Source: Kroppenstedtia eburnea (GTDB lineage: Bacteria; Bacillota; Bacilli; Thermoactinomycetales; DSM-45169). Taken from it: 64,000 bases of DNA. Position 1 is the first letter of the stretch. Each line of letters opens with the position of its first letter. Under the pieces are notes generated by a model, which worked only from the letters and a program-made list of their open reading frames with translations, did not search any database and had not been told where the DNA came from. The DNA lies in NCBI RefSeq assembly GCF_013282215.1, contig NZ_CP048103.1, positions 248,001-312,000 of the forward strand. The letters are read 5' to 3'. A program made the translations under genes and the position numbers. Positions 46,151 to 54,709 of the stretch are shown piece by piece.

Positions 46151-47677
46151 TCAGGATGGCGATGAATTGGAAAGTGGTTGGTACATCTCCTTTAATTTCA
46201 TTTTTTCTATCTTACCCAGTGCATTTCTGGGGAGTTGATCGATGAGAACGACATCGGCCAATTTATTGCTGTCCATTCTGTCATGGGCAAATTGCAGGAC
46301 TTGATTCGGGGTCAAGGTGGACTCCGGTTTTTTCACAACAAAAGCACAGGGCAGCTCTCCCCGGCGTTCATGTTGGACACCGACCACCGAAACTTCGGAT
46401 ATTTCTTCCATCTGATGAAGTTCTTGCTCCACTTCGCTGGGATAGATATCGAATCCGCTGAAATAGATCACATCTTTATAACGATCCACCAGATATATCC
46501 ACCCCTCCTCATCCACTCGAACCGCATCTCCTGTTAATAACCATCCCTGATGGAATACTTCTTTGGTTGCTGCGGGGTCCTTCCAATATTTTTGAAACAC
46601 TGTGGGGCCGCGGACCGCCAATTCACCGATTTCCCCGGTGTCCACTTCTTCACGGGTATACCGGTCGAGCACTTTGATTTCATTAAAGAAAGGCTTCCCC
46701 ACGGAACCGCAGGTGTCAAAGCCCATTTCAGGGGACCAGAAAGAGATGATCCCGGAACTTTCAGTACAACCATATCCTTGGGCAAGGGGGTAACCGATGG
46801 ATTTATAGTCGCGGATCAGGGAAGGAGGCACAGGAGAACCTCCTGAGGTGATGACTTTCAAAGAAGGCAAAGGGGGATGACTTTTGAAATGGGGAAACAG
46901 GTGGTTCAGCATGGCCGGAGGCAGGAAAATGGAGTGGATCTGTTCTTTTTCAATAGTCTTCAACAACAAAGAAGGTTCCAGGTGAGGGAGGAAGAAGCAG
47001 GTGGATCCACTCAGGGACTGCAAGATGACGGCTCCGGCTCCGGATAAATGAAACAATGGCGTGGCACAGAGAATGTGAAGACCGGCCTTACGTTCATTGT
47101 TGAGAGAAACGGTGGTTGTGCTAAAGTTGCGATGGGTGAGGACTGCCCCTTTGGGTTTTCCTGTGGTGCCTGAGGTAAAGATAATGCAAGCCGGATCCTC
47201 ACATTCCACTGAATCAGCGGGAGCTGAAGCGGAACAAGAACGGATTTCAGCTTCAAAGCCAGCATCCAGATCATGGGAATCTGAGGTCTGCACAGTGGGC
47301 ATCGATTCAGGAAGGTGTAAAGACACGATCAGGGAGTGATAAGCATCATCGTAAAAAATCAATTTCGGCTCTGTATGTTGAATGGACCACTCGATGACTT
47401 CCACGCTCCAGCGCCAGTTGATAGGAACACTGATGGCCCCGATTTTTGCCGCGCCGAGAAAAAGGAGGGGGAATATCACATTGGTTTCCGAGAACAGCGC
47501 TATGCGGTCTCCTTTTTTTACACCGTGACGAAGTAAATAGTGAGCCACTTGATTGGTCAACTGATCATATTCTGAGAATGTGAACCGGCGTTTGGGGCCG
47601 ACCAAAGCGCTTAAGGATGGATTGAGCCGGGCTCGCTCCTGAAATAATTCCCCAATCGTCATCTGTACAGAATGCAT
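46151..47677 (-). CDS. AMP-dependent acyl-CoA synthetase
   Basis: A 508-residue ANL-superfamily ligase. The AMP-binding motif is IFTSGTTGKPKGAV; later come GYGCTESSG, TGDAVRVDEEGWIYLVDRYKD and the C-terminal Lys in LPRNALGKIEK. It activates a carboxylic acid, probably a fatty or aromatic one, to its CoA ester. GAGGTG precedes ATG 47677. A closely similar paralogue lies at 52396 on the other strand, with three secretory genes between them. Confidence 0.92.
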   Translation of the reverse strand: MHSVQMTIGELFQERARLNPSLSALVGPKRRFTFSEYDQLTNQVAHYLLRHGVKKGDRIALFSETNVIFPLLFLGAAKIGAISVPINWRWSVEVIEWSIQHTEPKLIFYDDAYHSLIVSLHLPESMPTVQTSDSHDLDAGFEAEIRSCSASAPADSVECEDPACIIFTSGTTGKPKGAVLTHRNFSTTTVSLNNERKAGLHILCATPLFHLSGAGAVILQSLSGSTCFFLPHLEPSLLLKTIEKEQIHSIFLPPAMLNHLFPHFKSHPPLPSLKVITSGGSPVPPSLIRDYKSIGYPLAQGYGCTESSGIISFWSPEMGFDTCGSVGKPFFNEIKVLDRYTREEVDTGEIGELAVRGPTVFQKYWKDPAATKEVFHQGWLLTGDAVRVDEEGWIYLVDRYKDVIYFSGFDIYPSEVEQELHQMEEISEVSVVGVQHERRGELPCAFVVKKPESTLTPNQVLQFAHDRMDSNKLADVVLIDQLPRNALGKIEKMKLKEMYQPLSNSSPS

Positions 47678-47935
47678 GACGGATCACCTCTTCCAGTTGA
47701 ATGTCTGGCTCTCTTCGGTTTCCTCAAAATGGGTTTAAAGCCATTGGCTACATTGTACAATAGCTTGTCCCCATTTTCAAATTTTCCCTATAGACCGATA
47801 ATTTACGCAAGTGGTCAGGGTTCATATACAGATTCATTTTTCCGGAAACTCTCTGATCGCTGTTCTTTTGGATCATTTGGTAGTAAAATCGGTTATAACC
47901 AACTAAATAAACTGGGAAACTTGGTGATTAGGAAA
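47678..47935 (+). other. Divergent intergenic region between acyl-CoA synthetase and oppA-like gene
   Basis: Contains the promoters of both genes, but I find no convincing site. The open frame running through it into oppA-like is not supported by a ribosome site. Confidence 0.4.
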
Positions 47936-49540
47936 ATGAAAAAAATCGGGTGGATCTTTATGGCTGTCACCCTGATCTTGTCCGCTTGCAACGGGCCGGC
48001 CCCTTCTGAATCCGGAAAAGGGGATCAGAAGGTGCTCCGTATGTCCGAGGAGCAGGAACCGCCGATGTTGGACAGTGCCAAGAGTTCCGACGGCATTTCC
48101 TTCACCGTTCTGGCCAACACCATGGAGGGGTTGATGACTTTCGATTCCCGCCAACGGTTGGCGCCGGGAGTGGCCAAAGAGATGCCAAAGGTGAGCCGGG
48201 ATGGAAAGATATACACTTTCCATCTGCGGGATGCCCGCTGGTCTGATGGTTCCCCTGTGACGGCACAGGATTTTGAGTACGCCTGGAAACGGGCCCTCCA
48301 TCCCGAGACCGCCTCCGAATACGCCTTTATCTTCTATGACATCGAAAACGCCCAAAAATACAATCAGGGAAAAGTGAAGGCTGAGAGTGTCGGAGTGAAG
48401 GCGCTGGATGACAAAACTTTAAAAGTCACCTTGCAGCGCCCGGTTCCCGCTTTCCTGAGCAAAACAACGGTTCCCTCCTTCTACCCGCAAAAAAAAGCTT
48501 TTGTGGAGAAGATGGGCAATCGCTACGCCAAGGAGGCGGACACGCTGCTGTACAACGGACCCTTCAAACTGGCGCAGTGGAAACACAACTCAGGATGGAA
48601 GTATGTAAAAAACGACCGCTATTGGGACAAAGACCGTGTCAAGTTGGACGAGGTTTCCTGGAAAGTGGTGAAAGATCCGGCGACAGGGGTGAACCTGTAT
48701 AATACCGGGGAGCTGGATGTGACCAAGCTGGGCGGGGACTTTTCCAGTCGGTTGAAGGGACGGAAAGATTTCAAACCGGTCACCGGCGCTTCTCTGGGTT
48801 ATCTGGTAATGAATCAAGAGCAGAAGCTGTTCTCCAATGAAAAAATTCGCCGTGCGGTGGCTGCGGCCATCGACCGGGAGGCCCATTCCAAAGTGGTGCT
48901 GAAGGATGTGGCTCCGGCAGCCTATGGCTTTGTTCCTCCCGGAATCACGGGAGACGGTGAGAAAACCTTCCGGGAAGTCGTCGCTGAAAGGAAATCGGAA
49001 ACGGATCCGGCAAAAGCCAAAAAATGGTTCCGGGGAGGTTTGCAGGAATTGGGATTGAAGAAGGCGCCTGTGATTGAGTATCTCACCGATGGTACGGAGC
49101 TGAACCGGAAGACCGCCGAATTTATTCAGGAGCAGCTAAAGAAAAACCTGGGGTTGGAAGTGACGATCCGGACTCAGCCTTTGAAAGTCTATCTCGATTC
49201 GGTGATGAAGAAGGATTTTGATATCGCCTTTGCCACCTGGGGTGCCGCGTACAATGACCCCCTCTATTTCATGGATGTGTGGAGGACGGATGCACCCTAT
49301 AATTATGGGGGCTGGAGTGATCCGGAATACGACCGCTTGATCCGTGCCGCCCGGGATACCCGCGAGTTGGGGGAGCAGGTGAGGATGGCCGGGAAGGCGG
49401 AACAGATCTTGGTGGAGCAAGCGCCGATGGTTCCACTGTATTATCGCTCCTACACCTACTTGTGGCGGGAGAACGTAAAAGGCCTGATCCGCCCTCCGGC
49501 GGGTCCGTCCTTCCTGCTGAAGCATGCTTCTGTGGAATAA
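47936..49540 (+). CDS. Oligopeptide ABC transporter substrate-binding lipoprotein (OppA-like)
   Basis: A 534-residue SBP_bac_5 protein. The signal peptide has lipobox LSAC (Cys about 18). Family features: GLMTFDSRQRLAPGVAKEMPKVSRDGKIYTFHLRDARWSDG-type region near residues 65-105, NGPFKLAQW, and VPLYYRSYTYLWRENVKG at the end. It binds peptides for an Opp/App permease. No permease or ATPase gene accompanies it, so it is an orphan binding protein. The ATG has only a weak ribosome site (AGGAAA). Confidence 0.92.
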   Translation: MKKIGWIFMAVTLILSACNGPAPSESGKGDQKVLRMSEEQEPPMLDSAKSSDGISFTVLANTMEGLMTFDSRQRLAPGVAKEMPKVSRDGKIYTFHLRDARWSDGSPVTAQDFEYAWKRALHPETASEYAFIFYDIENAQKYNQGKVKAESVGVKALDDKTLKVTLQRPVPAFLSKTTVPSFYPQKKAFVEKMGNRYAKEADTLLYNGPFKLAQWKHNSGWKYVKNDRYWDKDRVKLDEVSWKVVKDPATGVNLYNTGELDVTKLGGDFSSRLKGRKDFKPVTGASLGYLVMNQEQKLFSNEKIRRAVAAAIDREAHSKVVLKDVAPAAYGFVPPGITGDGEKTFREVVAERKSETDPAKAKKWFRGGLQELGLKKAPVIEYLTDGTELNRKTAEFIQEQLKKNLGLEVTIRTQPLKVYLDSVMKKDFDIAFATWGAAYNDPLYFMDVWRTDAPYNYGGWSDPEYDRLIRAARDTRELGEQVRMAGKAEQILVEQAPMVPLYYRSYTYLWRENVKGLIRPPAGPSFLLKHASVE

Positions 49541-49562
49541 ACATTGGCATGAATGAATGGGA

Positions 49563-49592
49563 AACCGTCGACGGCCGTCGGCGGTTTTTTTT
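49563..49592 (+). terminator. Terminator after the oppA-like gene
   Basis: ACCGTCGACGG / CCGTCGGCGGT stem (with a mismatch) followed by eight T. Confidence 0.8.
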
Positions 49593-49696
49593 CAGTTTGT
49601 CAGACGCGATCCTGTCGGGAAATACGGCCCCTCAGGCCGTGGCCGACTCTTTCGGACGGACCGGAAAGACATATTTCCGCAAGGAGATCAATATAT

Positions 49697-49807
49697 ATGA
49701 AAATCATCATCCTATCCCATGTCAGAAAACCCGGTTTCCGATTTCCGTCATGGAGGTGGATCCCTGTTGCAGGACCGGGACCATTAAAAAGAAATGGAGG
49801 AGTTTGA
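49697..49807 (+). CDS. Possible 36-residue leader peptide
   Basis: A short frame MKIIILSHVRKPGFRF ... PLKRNGGV with its own AAGGAG eight bases upstream. Its TGA overlaps the ATG of the NlpC/P60 gene (TTTGATGG). It is basic, with a hydrophobic start, and could couple translation of the hydrolase gene. No homologue recognised. Confidence 0.35.
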   Translation: MKIIILSHVRKPGFRFPSWRWIPVAGPGPLKRNGGV

Positions 49808-50712
49808 TGGTTTATCATCCTGACAAGAAGGTGATGACTTCCCTGACCCTGGCCGGTTCCCTGTTGTTGGGCGCCCAGTCGGCCCAAGCTGCGGCCGTCC
49901 CGGAGCAGGATGCAAAAACAGCTTCTCATGTGAACAAAGGTCGTGAATCGGTTCAGAAGGTTCCCTCTGTTCAACAAGCACCCCGTAAGATGGAGTATCA
50001 TGTACTCTCTTCCGTAATCCGGATGCATATGGGGGCGGACCCGGGCACAAGTGGCACCGAGCAGATCGACTCTGAGGGATCCACAGGTTTTTACGTGGTC
50101 AAGAAGGGTGACACCCTGAGTAAAATTGCGGCGAAGCACCATATGAATTTAAAAGCTCTGTTGAAGAAGAATCCGCAGGTGAGAAACCCTGACCGGATTT
50201 ATGTCGGGGATCGGATCCGGGTCAGCGGGTCCGTAAAAGCTTCGGTCGACACCTCCTCTTCGGCATCAGTGCAGGAGTCGCGGGAGGGAAAGGAGAAGAC
50301 CACGCTTTCCGGGGAATCCCAAGCCCGGGGGCATTGGCAAGGAACGGCGGATGCCGTCATCCGGGAAGCACGTGCCCACTTGGATGCCACTTATCAGTAT
50401 GGGGCGGAGGGGCCTGACCGTTTTGACTGTTCCGGATTCACCCGGTATGTTTTTAAGCGAAACGGGTACGATCTCCCCCGGACCAGCTCATCCCAAGCTG
50501 CTTACGGATCTGCGGTCAGCCGGGCCAATCTGAGGAAAGGGGATCTCGTCTTTTTCCGGACCGGGGGTGGAGGGATCAGCCATGTCGCCATCTATATGGG
50601 AGACGGAAAGTTGATCCATGCCACCAATCCCCGGAACGACGTAACCATCAACGGTCTGAGTGAACCCTACTGGAGCGAGCGTTATGCCGGCGCCCGCCGT
50701 GTGATCCAATGA
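49807..50712 (+). CDS. LysM and NlpC/P60 cell-wall endopeptidase
   Basis: A 301-residue secreted peptidoglycan hydrolase. Signal peptide residues 1-30 (LAGSLLLGAQSAQAA). One LysM domain (about 96-140, YVVKKGDTLSKIAAKHHMNLKALLKKNP) binds the wall. A linker rich in Ser, Glu and Lys follows. The NlpC/P60 domain occupies about 185-301, with catalytic Cys in DCSGFTRYVF, His in ISHVAIYMGDG and the polar residue in LIHATNP. It would cut D-Glu-mDAP-type bonds in stem peptides. ATGGAGGAG precedes the start. Confidence 0.94.
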   Translation: MVYHPDKKVMTSLTLAGSLLLGAQSAQAAAVPEQDAKTASHVNKGRESVQKVPSVQQAPRKMEYHVLSSVIRMHMGADPGTSGTEQIDSEGSTGFYVVKKGDTLSKIAAKHHMNLKALLKKNPQVRNPDRIYVGDRIRVSGSVKASVDTSSSASVQESREGKEKTTLSGESQARGHWQGTADAVIREARAHLDATYQYGAEGPDRFDCSGFTRYVFKRNGYDLPRTSSSQAAYGSAVSRANLRKGDLVFFRTGGGGISHVAIYMGDGKLIHATNPRNDVTINGLSEPYWSERYAGARRVIQ

Positions 50713-50716
50713 CAGA

Positions 50717-50758
50717 AACAGCCCGTTGTCCGGAAGGATCTGGACGACGGGCTGTTTT
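50717..50758 (+). terminator. Terminator after the NlpC/P60 gene
   Basis: Long stem AACAGCCCGTTGTCC / GGACGACGGGCTGTT with a 10-base loop, then TTTTCC. Confidence 0.9.
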
Positions 50759-50865
50759 CCTTTGGGTGGGTCGGAATGACTAGTTGCATATTTCAAAATA
50801 TTTTGCAGGAACAGGGAGTGATGAGGGAGAAATGTTTTGATGAATCCATTATAGGAGGTGCCGGT

Positions 50866-52023
50866 ATGAAGGGTCGATTTTGGCTTACAGCTCTTTCTTT
50901 GTTGCTGATCATGGGGATCTTGTCACCTTCGGTGGGGGCACAGGAGAAGGTGGGAAATAAGACCTTCCGGGAAGTGAAGGATTTTAAGGGTGGACACTTT
51001 GACGGAACCCATAAAAAAGGGTCCAATCTGGTGTTGAACCGGGGCAAGCTTCACAAGGGCACGGATACATCGGGACGGTATCACGGCGGTGATTATTATT
51101 ACGGCCGTTGGACCGCTCCGGTGGACGCGGTCGATTTTGATGAAGCGATCGCTTCCTGGCAGGCCGTGACCCCGGAGGGGACCTGGGTGGAGGTGGAGCT
51201 GCGCGCCCGGACGGAGGCGGGGTGGACGGGCTGGTACAGCATGGGGGTTTGGCACTCCAACGATCAACCCTTCCAACGGCATTCCGTCAGCGGACAGAGG
51301 GACGAGCAGGGCCGGGTGGCGACGGACACCCTGGTGATGAATCATCCGGCTTCCCAGGTGCAAGCCCGGGTCACCCTGTTTACCGAGGACCGGTTCCTCA
51401 GCCCGACACTCCGTTCCTTTGGAATTGCCTTCTCCCGGGGAGAGAACGAACCCGGGAAGGTTCCATTCAGGGGTGTGACCTCCTCTCTGGATGTTCCGAT
51501 GCGTTCCCAGATGATCTATCCCGACGGCGGGGAAGTCTGGTGCTCCCCCACTTCCACCTCCATGGTGATGGCATATTGGGCGAACGTCACAGGAAAAAGG
51601 GAGTGGAACCAACCGGTTCCCACGGTGGTGAAGGGTGTCTGGGACTACGTGTATGACGGGGGTGGAAACTGGCCCTACAATACGGCGTACGCCGCTTCCC
51701 GGGGCTTGGAGGGCAAGGTGGTCCGGATGGAGAGCATGGCTGAGATGGAAAGATGGGTGGAGGCGGGAGTGCCGGTCATCATCAGCCTGGCTTTTAAGGA
51801 GGGGGAACTCACCGGCAGTCCGATCAAAAGCTCCGGCGGCCATCTGCTGGTGGTGCGGGGATTTGACAAGAATGGTGATGTTCTGGTCAATGACCCGGCG
51901 GGGCCCGCAGATGAGCAGGTTCGGTTCACCTACAAGCGGGCAGAGCTGGAGAAATTGTGGCTGAAACACTCCAACGGAACCACCTACCTGATCCATCCGC
52001 CGGGGTGGAAAACTCCGAAATAG
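50866..52023 (+). CDS. Secreted C39-like cysteine peptidase
   Basis: A 385-residue exported protein. Signal peptide about residues 1-26 (LLLIMGILSPSVGAQ). The N-terminal half (about 60-200) is beta-rich, with many Trp and Arg, of unknown family. The C-terminal half is a Peptidase_C39_2-type domain: LDVPMRSQMIYPDGGEVWCSPTSTSMV carries the Cys, SSGGHLLVVRGFDKNGDVLVNDPA the His and Asp. TAGGAGGTG precedes the ATG. Target unknown; a role outside the cell is clear from the signal peptide. Confidence 0.9.
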   Translation: MKGRFWLTALSLLLIMGILSPSVGAQEKVGNKTFREVKDFKGGHFDGTHKKGSNLVLNRGKLHKGTDTSGRYHGGDYYYGRWTAPVDAVDFDEAIASWQAVTPEGTWVEVELRARTEAGWTGWYSMGVWHSNDQPFQRHSVSGQRDEQGRVATDTLVMNHPASQVQARVTLFTEDRFLSPTLRSFGIAFSRGENEPGKVPFRGVTSSLDVPMRSQMIYPDGGEVWCSPTSTSMVMAYWANVTGKREWNQPVPTVVKGVWDYVYDGGGNWPYNTAYAASRGLEGKVVRMESMAEMERWVEAGVPVIISLAFKEGELTGSPIKSSGGHLLVVRGFDKNGDVLVNDPAGPADEQVRFTYKRAELEKLWLKHSNGTTYLIHPPGWKTPK

Positions 52024-52048
52024 AGATGGACTGTTTTGCAAAGAACGA

Positions 52049-52091
52049 AGCCGCCAATCACCTGTATTTTCGGGAGGGGGCGGCTTTTTTT
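52049..52091 (+). terminator. Terminator after the C39-like gene
   Basis: AGCCGCC (52049-52055) pairs with GGCGGCT (52079-52085), followed by T6-7. Confidence 0.85.
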
Positions 52092-52122
52092 GAAAAAACT
52101 GCAGACAAGAGGGGTCACCAAG

Positions 52123-52203
52123 CCATGTGAAACCCAACCCTCCCTCGGTTACTCTAAACGTCTCACATTCCACGAAAACTTGAATTACCAGACGCGCCCT
52201 GGG
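52123..52203 (+). repeat. MITE-like repeat, type B, right half only
   Basis: An 81-bp fragment: CCATGTGAAACCCAACCCTC, then CTCACATTCCACG and the end GAATTACCAGACGCGCCCTG. It matches the right half of the element at 45808. The left half is missing, so it is a dead remnant. Confidence 0.8.
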
Positions 52204-52395
52204 TGGGGAAGGGTGAAAGCGTTTTACTCCGGGTGGTTTCAGGATTTCTTTGTTCTCTGACAGAAGAGGCGGCATTTCGTTTTGCAGAAAATGTCGTTTA
52301 TTGTCGAAAAAACACGTAAATATTTAAAAAAAGCATTGGATGAATTAAGATGATTAAGTGAATATACAGAACTGCTGATTGCTTAGGAGGTACAT
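52204..52395 (+). other. Intergenic region before the second acyl-CoA synthetase
   Basis: AT-rich, no gene. The promoter of the next gene must lie here or in the repeat fragment; I find no good match. Confidence 0.35.
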
Positions 52396-53913
52396 ATGAC
52401 TGTTATTGGAGATTTGTTGCACCATCGGGCCCGACTGTCGCCGGAATGGGAAGCCCTGGTGTCCCCCACGAAGCGATTCACTTATCGGGAGTATAATGCC
52501 ATCGTAAATCAAGTGGCCCATTTTCTGCTTCGGATGGGGGTGGAAAAAGGGGATCGGATTGCGGTGATCAGCAAAAACAGTCACCCACTGCCCATCATTT
52601 ATCTGGCAGCGGCCAAGGCGGGGGCGGTCACGGTTGCTCTGAACTGGCGGTTGAAGACAGATGAGTTTCGCTATATTCTCGAGGATTGCAAACCTAAAAT
52701 GTTGTTTTACGACGGGGACTTTGAACAAGTCACCCCGTTGTTGGGGGAGCTCTCTTTTATCGAGCAGGAGGTTCGTGTTGCCAACGGCGAGGATACCTCC
52801 GCTTTTGAACATCTGATCGAAGGGTATCCCGACACAGAACCGGAAGTGGATGTACAGGAAGGAGATCCCGCCTTAATTATTTACACATCGGGAACCACCG
52901 GTCGACCCAAGGGGGTTGTCTGTACCCACGCCAATATATATGCCGGCGGTGTATCCAATACGACGACGCTGGATCTGCGGGCTCAGGATCGCTTTCTCTT
53001 TGTCACTCCTCTCTTTCACATCAGCGGGATGATGTTTACCATCGGTTGTTTGATCCGGGGAATGACCCTGGTATTAGCCAACCAATTTCACCCTTTGCAG
53101 ATTTGGGATCTCCTCCAGGCGGAAAAGATCACCGGGATGATGTCCGTTCCTTCGATGCTGAGCTTTATGTATGAAGGGGCGAAAACACAGGCAGTCGATG
53201 TTCCATCTTTGCGGATGATCTTGTGTGGGGGGTCCTTGGTTCCGGAAAACCTGATTCGCGGGATGAATGAGTTGGGTTATCAGGTGGTCCAGGTATACGG
53301 TGCAACGGAATATACCGGTGCCATCACTTATTGGATGCCTCATATGGGCTTGGATCATTGTGACTCGGTGGGTAAATCGGTCTATCTGACTGAGCTGAAG
53401 ATCATAGATCCAATCACAGGGGAGACCCTGCCCCCGGGAGAAATCGGCGAAGTGGTCTGCCGGGGTCCGCTGATTTTCGCAGGATACTGGAATCAGGAAA
53501 AAGCGACGGAAGAAGTGATCCAAAAAGGTTGGTACCACACCCGGGACGTGGGGTGGATGGATGAACAAGGATTGCTGTATATCGTGGACCGATTGCGGGA
53601 TATGATTATCACCAGCGGGGAGAAGGTTTTCCCGGCACAGGTGGAAAGAGCGATCGATCAAATCGAGGCGGTTGCGGAGTCGGCGGTGGTGGGGGTGAAA
53701 CATCCGGTATGGGGAGAACTGGCCCGGGCCTATGTGGTCAAGAAAGAGGGTGCCTCCGTCACTGAAGATGAAATCCTTCGCCATACGCGTCGGAAGCTCG
53801 CCGACCATAACCTGCATGAGGTTGTTTTTGTCGATGAACTTCCCAAAAACAGCATGGGAAAGGTGATGAAATACCTGCTTCGCGAGTATGCAAACAGGCA
53901 AAAGCAGGCTTGA
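52396..53913 (+). CDS. AMP-dependent acyl-CoA synthetase
   Basis: A 505-residue ANL-superfamily ligase. Motifs: IIYTSGTTGRPKGVV, VYGATEYTGAI, TRDVGWMDEQGLLYIVDRLRDMIITSGEKVFP and the C-terminal catalytic Lys in LPKNSMGKVMK. It is clearly paralogous to the gene at 46151 along the whole length. Probably activates a fatty or branched acid. TAGGAGGTACAT precedes the ATG, and a bidirectional terminator follows. Confidence 0.93.
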   Translation: MTVIGDLLHHRARLSPEWEALVSPTKRFTYREYNAIVNQVAHFLLRMGVEKGDRIAVISKNSHPLPIIYLAAAKAGAVTVALNWRLKTDEFRYILEDCKPKMLFYDGDFEQVTPLLGELSFIEQEVRVANGEDTSAFEHLIEGYPDTEPEVDVQEGDPALIIYTSGTTGRPKGVVCTHANIYAGGVSNTTTLDLRAQDRFLFVTPLFHISGMMFTIGCLIRGMTLVLANQFHPLQIWDLLQAEKITGMMSVPSMLSFMYEGAKTQAVDVPSLRMILCGGSLVPENLIRGMNELGYQVVQVYGATEYTGAITYWMPHMGLDHCDSVGKSVYLTELKIIDPITGETLPPGEIGEVVCRGPLIFAGYWNQEKATEEVIQKGWYHTRDVGWMDEQGLLYIVDRLRDMIITSGEKVFPAQVERAIDQIEAVAESAVVGVKHPVWGELARAYVVKKEGASVTEDEILRHTRRKLADHNLHEVVFVDELPKNSMGKVMKYLLREYANRQKQA

Positions 53914-53935
53914 TGACCGGGCACAGGGATTGCAA

Positions 53936-53973
53936 AACCACCCTCATCCCCAAAGGATGTGGGTGGTTTTTTT
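53936..53973 (+). terminator. Terminator shared by the acyl-CoA synthetase and DUF423 genes
   Basis: AACCACCC / GGGTGGTT with an inner TCATCC/GGATGT stem, followed by seven T. It stands between convergent genes. Confidence 0.88.
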
Positions 53974-53984
53974 GTACTCCCCGG

Positions 53985-54350
53985 CTACTTCATTGCAGAG
54001 ATGGCGATCAGAACCCAACCGATCAGGAAGGAGATTCCGCCGACAGGAGTGATGGCCCCCAGAGCTTTTACGTTGGTTAAGGCCATCACATACAGGCTTC
54101 CGGAAAACAGGACAATGCCCGCCAGCAGGAGGCCGCCGCCGACGGGAAGCAGAGAAGAGGCACTGATTCGATCCATCAGCAGACCGACAAACAGGAGTCC
54201 CAGGGCATGGATCATGTGATAATGAGCCCCGGTTTGCCAGTTGGCCAGCATTCGTTCGGATACTTTACCTTCCAGGCCGTGGGCGCCGAAGGCCCCGAGG
54301 GCGATGCTCAAAATCATGTTTACAGCTCCGAGAAGGATGAACAGTTTCAT
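53985..54350 (-). CDS. DUF423 membrane protein (YwdK/YgdD-like)
   Basis: A 121-residue protein with four hydrophobic segments. The family signature is LGAVNMILSIALGAFGAHGLE at the start, followed by NWQTGAHYHMIHALGLL and FSGSLYVMALT. Function unknown. ATG 54350 follows GGGGGGAGCGGG; the frame is open to 54416. It is divergent from the metal ATPase gene. Confidence 0.88.
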   Translation of the reverse strand: MKLFILLGAVNMILSIALGAFGAHGLEGKVSERMLANWQTGAHYHMIHALGLLFVGLLMDRISASSLLPVGGGLLLAGIVLFSGSLYVMALTNVKALGAITPVGGISFLIGWVLIAISAMK

Positions 54351-54510
54351 CCCGCTCCCCCCTTTAAACGGAGTGACCATTTTTCTCAGTATAAATGTTT
54401 CCCCCTGGAAACGCACGCGGGTTCACCCCTTTGACAAATGTGGGCATCAAGTGTGCGGAGTCAATCGAGGAGGACTCCTTTTTTTGGATCATCACACCTG
54501 TGATGAAGGC

Positions 54511-54547
54511 TTTACATATAATGAGTCTTATATTATAATTATTATAA
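54511..54547 (+). promoter_or_regulatory. Promoter with perfect PerR box before the metal ATPase
   Basis: TTTACA (54511-54516), 17-bp spacer, TATAAT (54534-54539). The 15-bp sequence TTATAATTATTATAA at 54533-54547 equals the PerR consensus TTATAATNATTATAA with no mismatch and covers the -10 box. It predicts repression by PerR and release on peroxide. Confidence 0.9.
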
Positions 54548-54588
54548 ATACGTTGGCCAAAGTCAAATCTGTTGCCGACCACCAAAAT

Positions 54589-54603
54589 CGATAATCATTC
54601 TCA
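54589..54603 (+). promoter_or_regulatory. Fur-like 7-1-7 box
   Basis: CGATAATCATTCTCA differs from the Fur consensus TGATAATNATTATCA at two of fourteen fixed positions. It lies 41 bp after the PerR box and 106 bp before the ATPase start. Confidence 0.55.
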
Positions 54604-54609
54604 TGTTTG

Positions 54610-54645
54610 ATCCATGCTGTTTGCCGGGTTCGGCAAGCAGCATGT
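54610..54645 (+). promoter_or_regulatory. Hairpin in the leader of the metal ATPase gene
   Basis: CATGCTG-TTTGCCG-GGTT-CGGCAAG-CAGCATG forms a strong hairpin. The following TGTTTCTTTC is only partly T-rich, so attenuation is possible but not shown. Confidence 0.5.
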
Positions 54646-54709
54646 GTTTCTTTCAGAGAGGATAACAATGAATTTTATTATCAACTACAGCAGGGGCAGG
54701 TGTTTATAA

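Noticed and set aside
49593-49806. c-di-AMP or c-di-GMP riboswitch before the NlpC/P60 gene
   Set aside because: Context suggested it, but I could not find the conserved motif of either class.
51222-51656. Additional frames inside the C39-like gene
   Set aside because: Shadows of a GC-rich gene; no ribosome site or family features.
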